From: Isochrysis galbana
Lineage: Eukaryota > Haptophyta > Isochrysidales > Isochrysidaceae
NCBI GenBank assembly: GCA_018136815.1
Contig: CM030933.1
Location: 2,549,344 to 2,613,343 of the forward strand
Direction of reading: 5' to 3'
DNA length: 64,000 nt
Under the pieces are notes generated by a model. That model worked only from the letters and a program-made list of their open reading frames with translations, did no database searches and was not told the origin of the DNA. Each line of letters opens with the position of its first letter. Within the stretch, counting starts at the first letter, position 1. Position numbers and translations under genes: made by a program. Below, piece by piece: positions 63,878-64,000 of this stretch.

Positions 63878-64000
63878 ATGTGTGACAGCGGTTTCCAGGA
63901 GATCTCAAGGTTGCGTCTCCCTTAGTTGCGCGGTGACGGCCAGTTCAAGGTGCCATTGACCCACATGGGGTCACTCTTCCCTAGGGTGGTAACTAATACT

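Overview
This is nuclear DNA from a eukaryote. It is GC-rich, genes lie on both strands with introns between them, several introns start GTG rather than GTA, and a 5S rRNA gene and non-LTR retrotransposon debris are present. A plastid lipid-associated protein (PAP/fibrillin) and an N-terminus shaped like a signal peptide followed by a transit peptide point to a photosynthetic protist, probably with a secondary plastid. The very GC-rich, microsatellite-rich texture would suit a haptophyte or similar alga, but the lineage is inferred and was not tested. All gene models below were built by eye from open frames, splice signals and protein motifs.

Layout, 0-20 kb: partial secreted or plastid-targeted protein (-), TEX47/BLUF-like protein (+, 3 exons), retroelement fragments (2.3-4.2 kb), leucine-rich-repeat membrane protein (+), retroelement fragments (7.7-9.1 kb), ABC1/ADCK2-like mitochondrial kinase (-, 3 exons), a long CT satellite, a MITE, a RING-H2 E3 ligase (-, 2 exons), a retroposon with target-site duplications (16 kb), and NSF (+, intronless).

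20-41 kb: dispersed repeats, a long coiled-coil protein (-) divergent from a GNAT acetyltransferase (+), a second retroposon with a 17-bp target-site duplication (28.2-29.0 kb), eIF4A-III (+, 6 exons), an inverted retroelement 5' region (33.4-34.3 kb), PAP/fibrillin (+), a hairpin MITE (39.3 kb), and condensin subunit CAP-G (+), cut by a 100-bp assembly gap at 41001-41100.

41-64 kb: a 1.2-kb CT microsatellite running up to a GLUT-type sugar transporter (+, 7 exons), several repeat islands, VPS29 (+, 5 exons) carrying a very long C-terminal extension, a short cytochrome b561 (-, 2 exons), an MFS_1-like transporter (-), a hexanucleotide satellite, a hAT transposase remnant (+), a 5S rRNA gene (-), and a proline-rich single-pass membrane protein (+).

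The genes do not form a pathway. They are housekeeping genes (membrane fusion, retromer, exon-junction complex, condensin, ubiquitin ligation, transport) set in retrotransposon and simple-repeat sequence. The most interesting signals are the VPS29 extension, the near-universal GA/CT tracts against start codons, the GTG-type splice donors, the two retroposon copies with clear target-site duplications, and several MITE-like or palindromic elements. No obviously new multi-gene system is visible.
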